Part shown: piece by piece, positions 5,559 through 5,668 of the stretch
Layout of the letters: each line of letters starts with the position of its first letter
How positions within the stretch are numbered: the first letter of the stretch is position 1
Origin: Gammaproteobacteria bacterium
GTDB lineage: Bacteria > Pseudomonadota > Gammaproteobacteria > Pseudomonadales > Azotimanducaceae
Length of the DNA stretch: 5,668 nucleotides
Reading direction: 5' to 3'
Assembly: GCA_009840715.1 (NCBI GenBank)
Contig: VXNE01000154.1
Span: 1-5,668 of the forward strand
The notes under the pieces: generated by a model
What the model saw: the letters and a program-made list of their open reading frames with translations, nothing else
Told to the model about the DNA's origin: nothing
Database searches by the model: none
Position numbers and translations under genes: made by a program

Positions 5559-5632
5559 GGGCGGGGCTTGTCCCCGCCCGTGTCGGAGTCGTGAGTGAAT
5601 TCGAGACGGGCCACCACAAGGGTGTCCCCTAC
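5555..5632. repeat. REPIN-like inverted pair of REP palindromes
   Basis: Two 26-base arms (5555-5580 and 5607-5632, inverted) flank a 26-base spacer. Read outside-in, both arms have the frame GTAGGGG, five bases, CTTGT, four bases, then GCCCG. The left arm folds as an 8-bp stem (GGGCGGGG with CCCCGCCC around CTTGT). The right arm pairs CACC with GGTG around CTTGT, has one A-G mismatch, then GGG with CCC. All arm differences fall in stem positions 8-12 and 18-21, and four of the five stem pairs concerned stay complementary within their own arm. A 5' GTAG before an imperfect hairpin is the hallmark of REP sequences, and inverted doublets are REPINs or BIMEs, which are moved by RAYT (Y1, IS200/IS605-related) transposases encoded elsewhere. 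No T-tract follows, so it is not a typical terminator, though it may protect the 3' end of the operon mRNA. Confidence 0.8.
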
Positions 5633-5668
5633 CGGACGGAGTTTGCCAAGTGCAAGTAGCTCCCATCC
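5633..5668. other. Right-edge remainder
   Basis: The last 36 bases after the palindrome pair show no start codon with a ribosome binding site and no recognisable coding content. Another GTAG occurs at 5655-5658, but the window ends before any partner stem could be seen. Confidence 0.4.

Noticed and set aside
5555..5580. Left palindrome read as a simple transcription terminator
   Set aside because: No T-tract follows, and the inverted partner at 5607-5632 with the same GTAG and CTTGT frame is better explained by a REP doublet.
4734..5666. Minus-strand open frame (310 codons) across the crotonase gene and the REP pair
   Set aside because: Antisense to a secure crotonase and crosses the palindromic repeat; no domain seen.

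Overview
This is a high-GC window (roughly two thirds G+C by eye) of densely packed bacterial chromosome, with short gaps, Shine-Dalgarno-like starts and long antisense shadow frames. Nothing in it fixes the taxon. The gene mix (DUF433/DUF5615 toxin-antitoxin remnant, NUDT19-like Nudix enzyme, acyl-CoA genes, REP-type palindromes) fits a free-living, probably environmental, high-GC lineage; that is inference only.

Left half, minus strand, read from right to left: an NAD-binding epimerase/dehydratase-like SDR protein (1391-2401), a glutathione S-transferase-like protein (763-1365), a small DUF427 protein (444-722) and the N-terminal part of an SGNH/GDSL-type hydrolase that runs off the left edge (1-436). 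The gaps are 25, 40 and 7 bases, so this looks like one operon. Upstream of its first gene lie two copies of a CCCCGACGGG motif (read on the minus strand), the nearer one covering the likely ribosome binding site.

Middle, minus strand: a DUF433 antitoxin-like gene (2795-3022, GTG start with a strong AAGGAGGT) is followed, with a GTGA overlap, by what is left of a DUF5615 PIN-like toxin. The first 38 or so residues are intact, but the frame then closes early. The usual C-terminal end of the family reappears in another frame just downstream. This is best read as an internal out-of-frame deletion that killed the toxin and left the antitoxin whole.

Right half, plus strand: a Nudix hydrolase of the CoA/acyl-CoA diphosphatase (NUDT19-like) type (3232-3969), an SDR-fold protein (3977-4789) that lacks both the catalytic Tyr and Lys, and an enoyl-CoA hydratase/isomerase (4803-5558). 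Gaps are 7 and 13 bases, so this is a second operon, probably concerned with acyl-CoA turnover.

The most striking structure is at the right end: a 78-base inverted pair of REP-like palindromes (5555-5632) made of 26-base arm, 26-base spacer and 26-base arm. Both arms start with GTAG, share a CTTGT loop and a CCCG end, and carry different stem bases that remain paired within each arm. It has the architecture of a REPIN (a REP doublet mobilised by a RAYT transposase), and the crotonase stop codon lies inside it. No tRNA, rRNA, CRISPR array or complete insertion sequence was seen.
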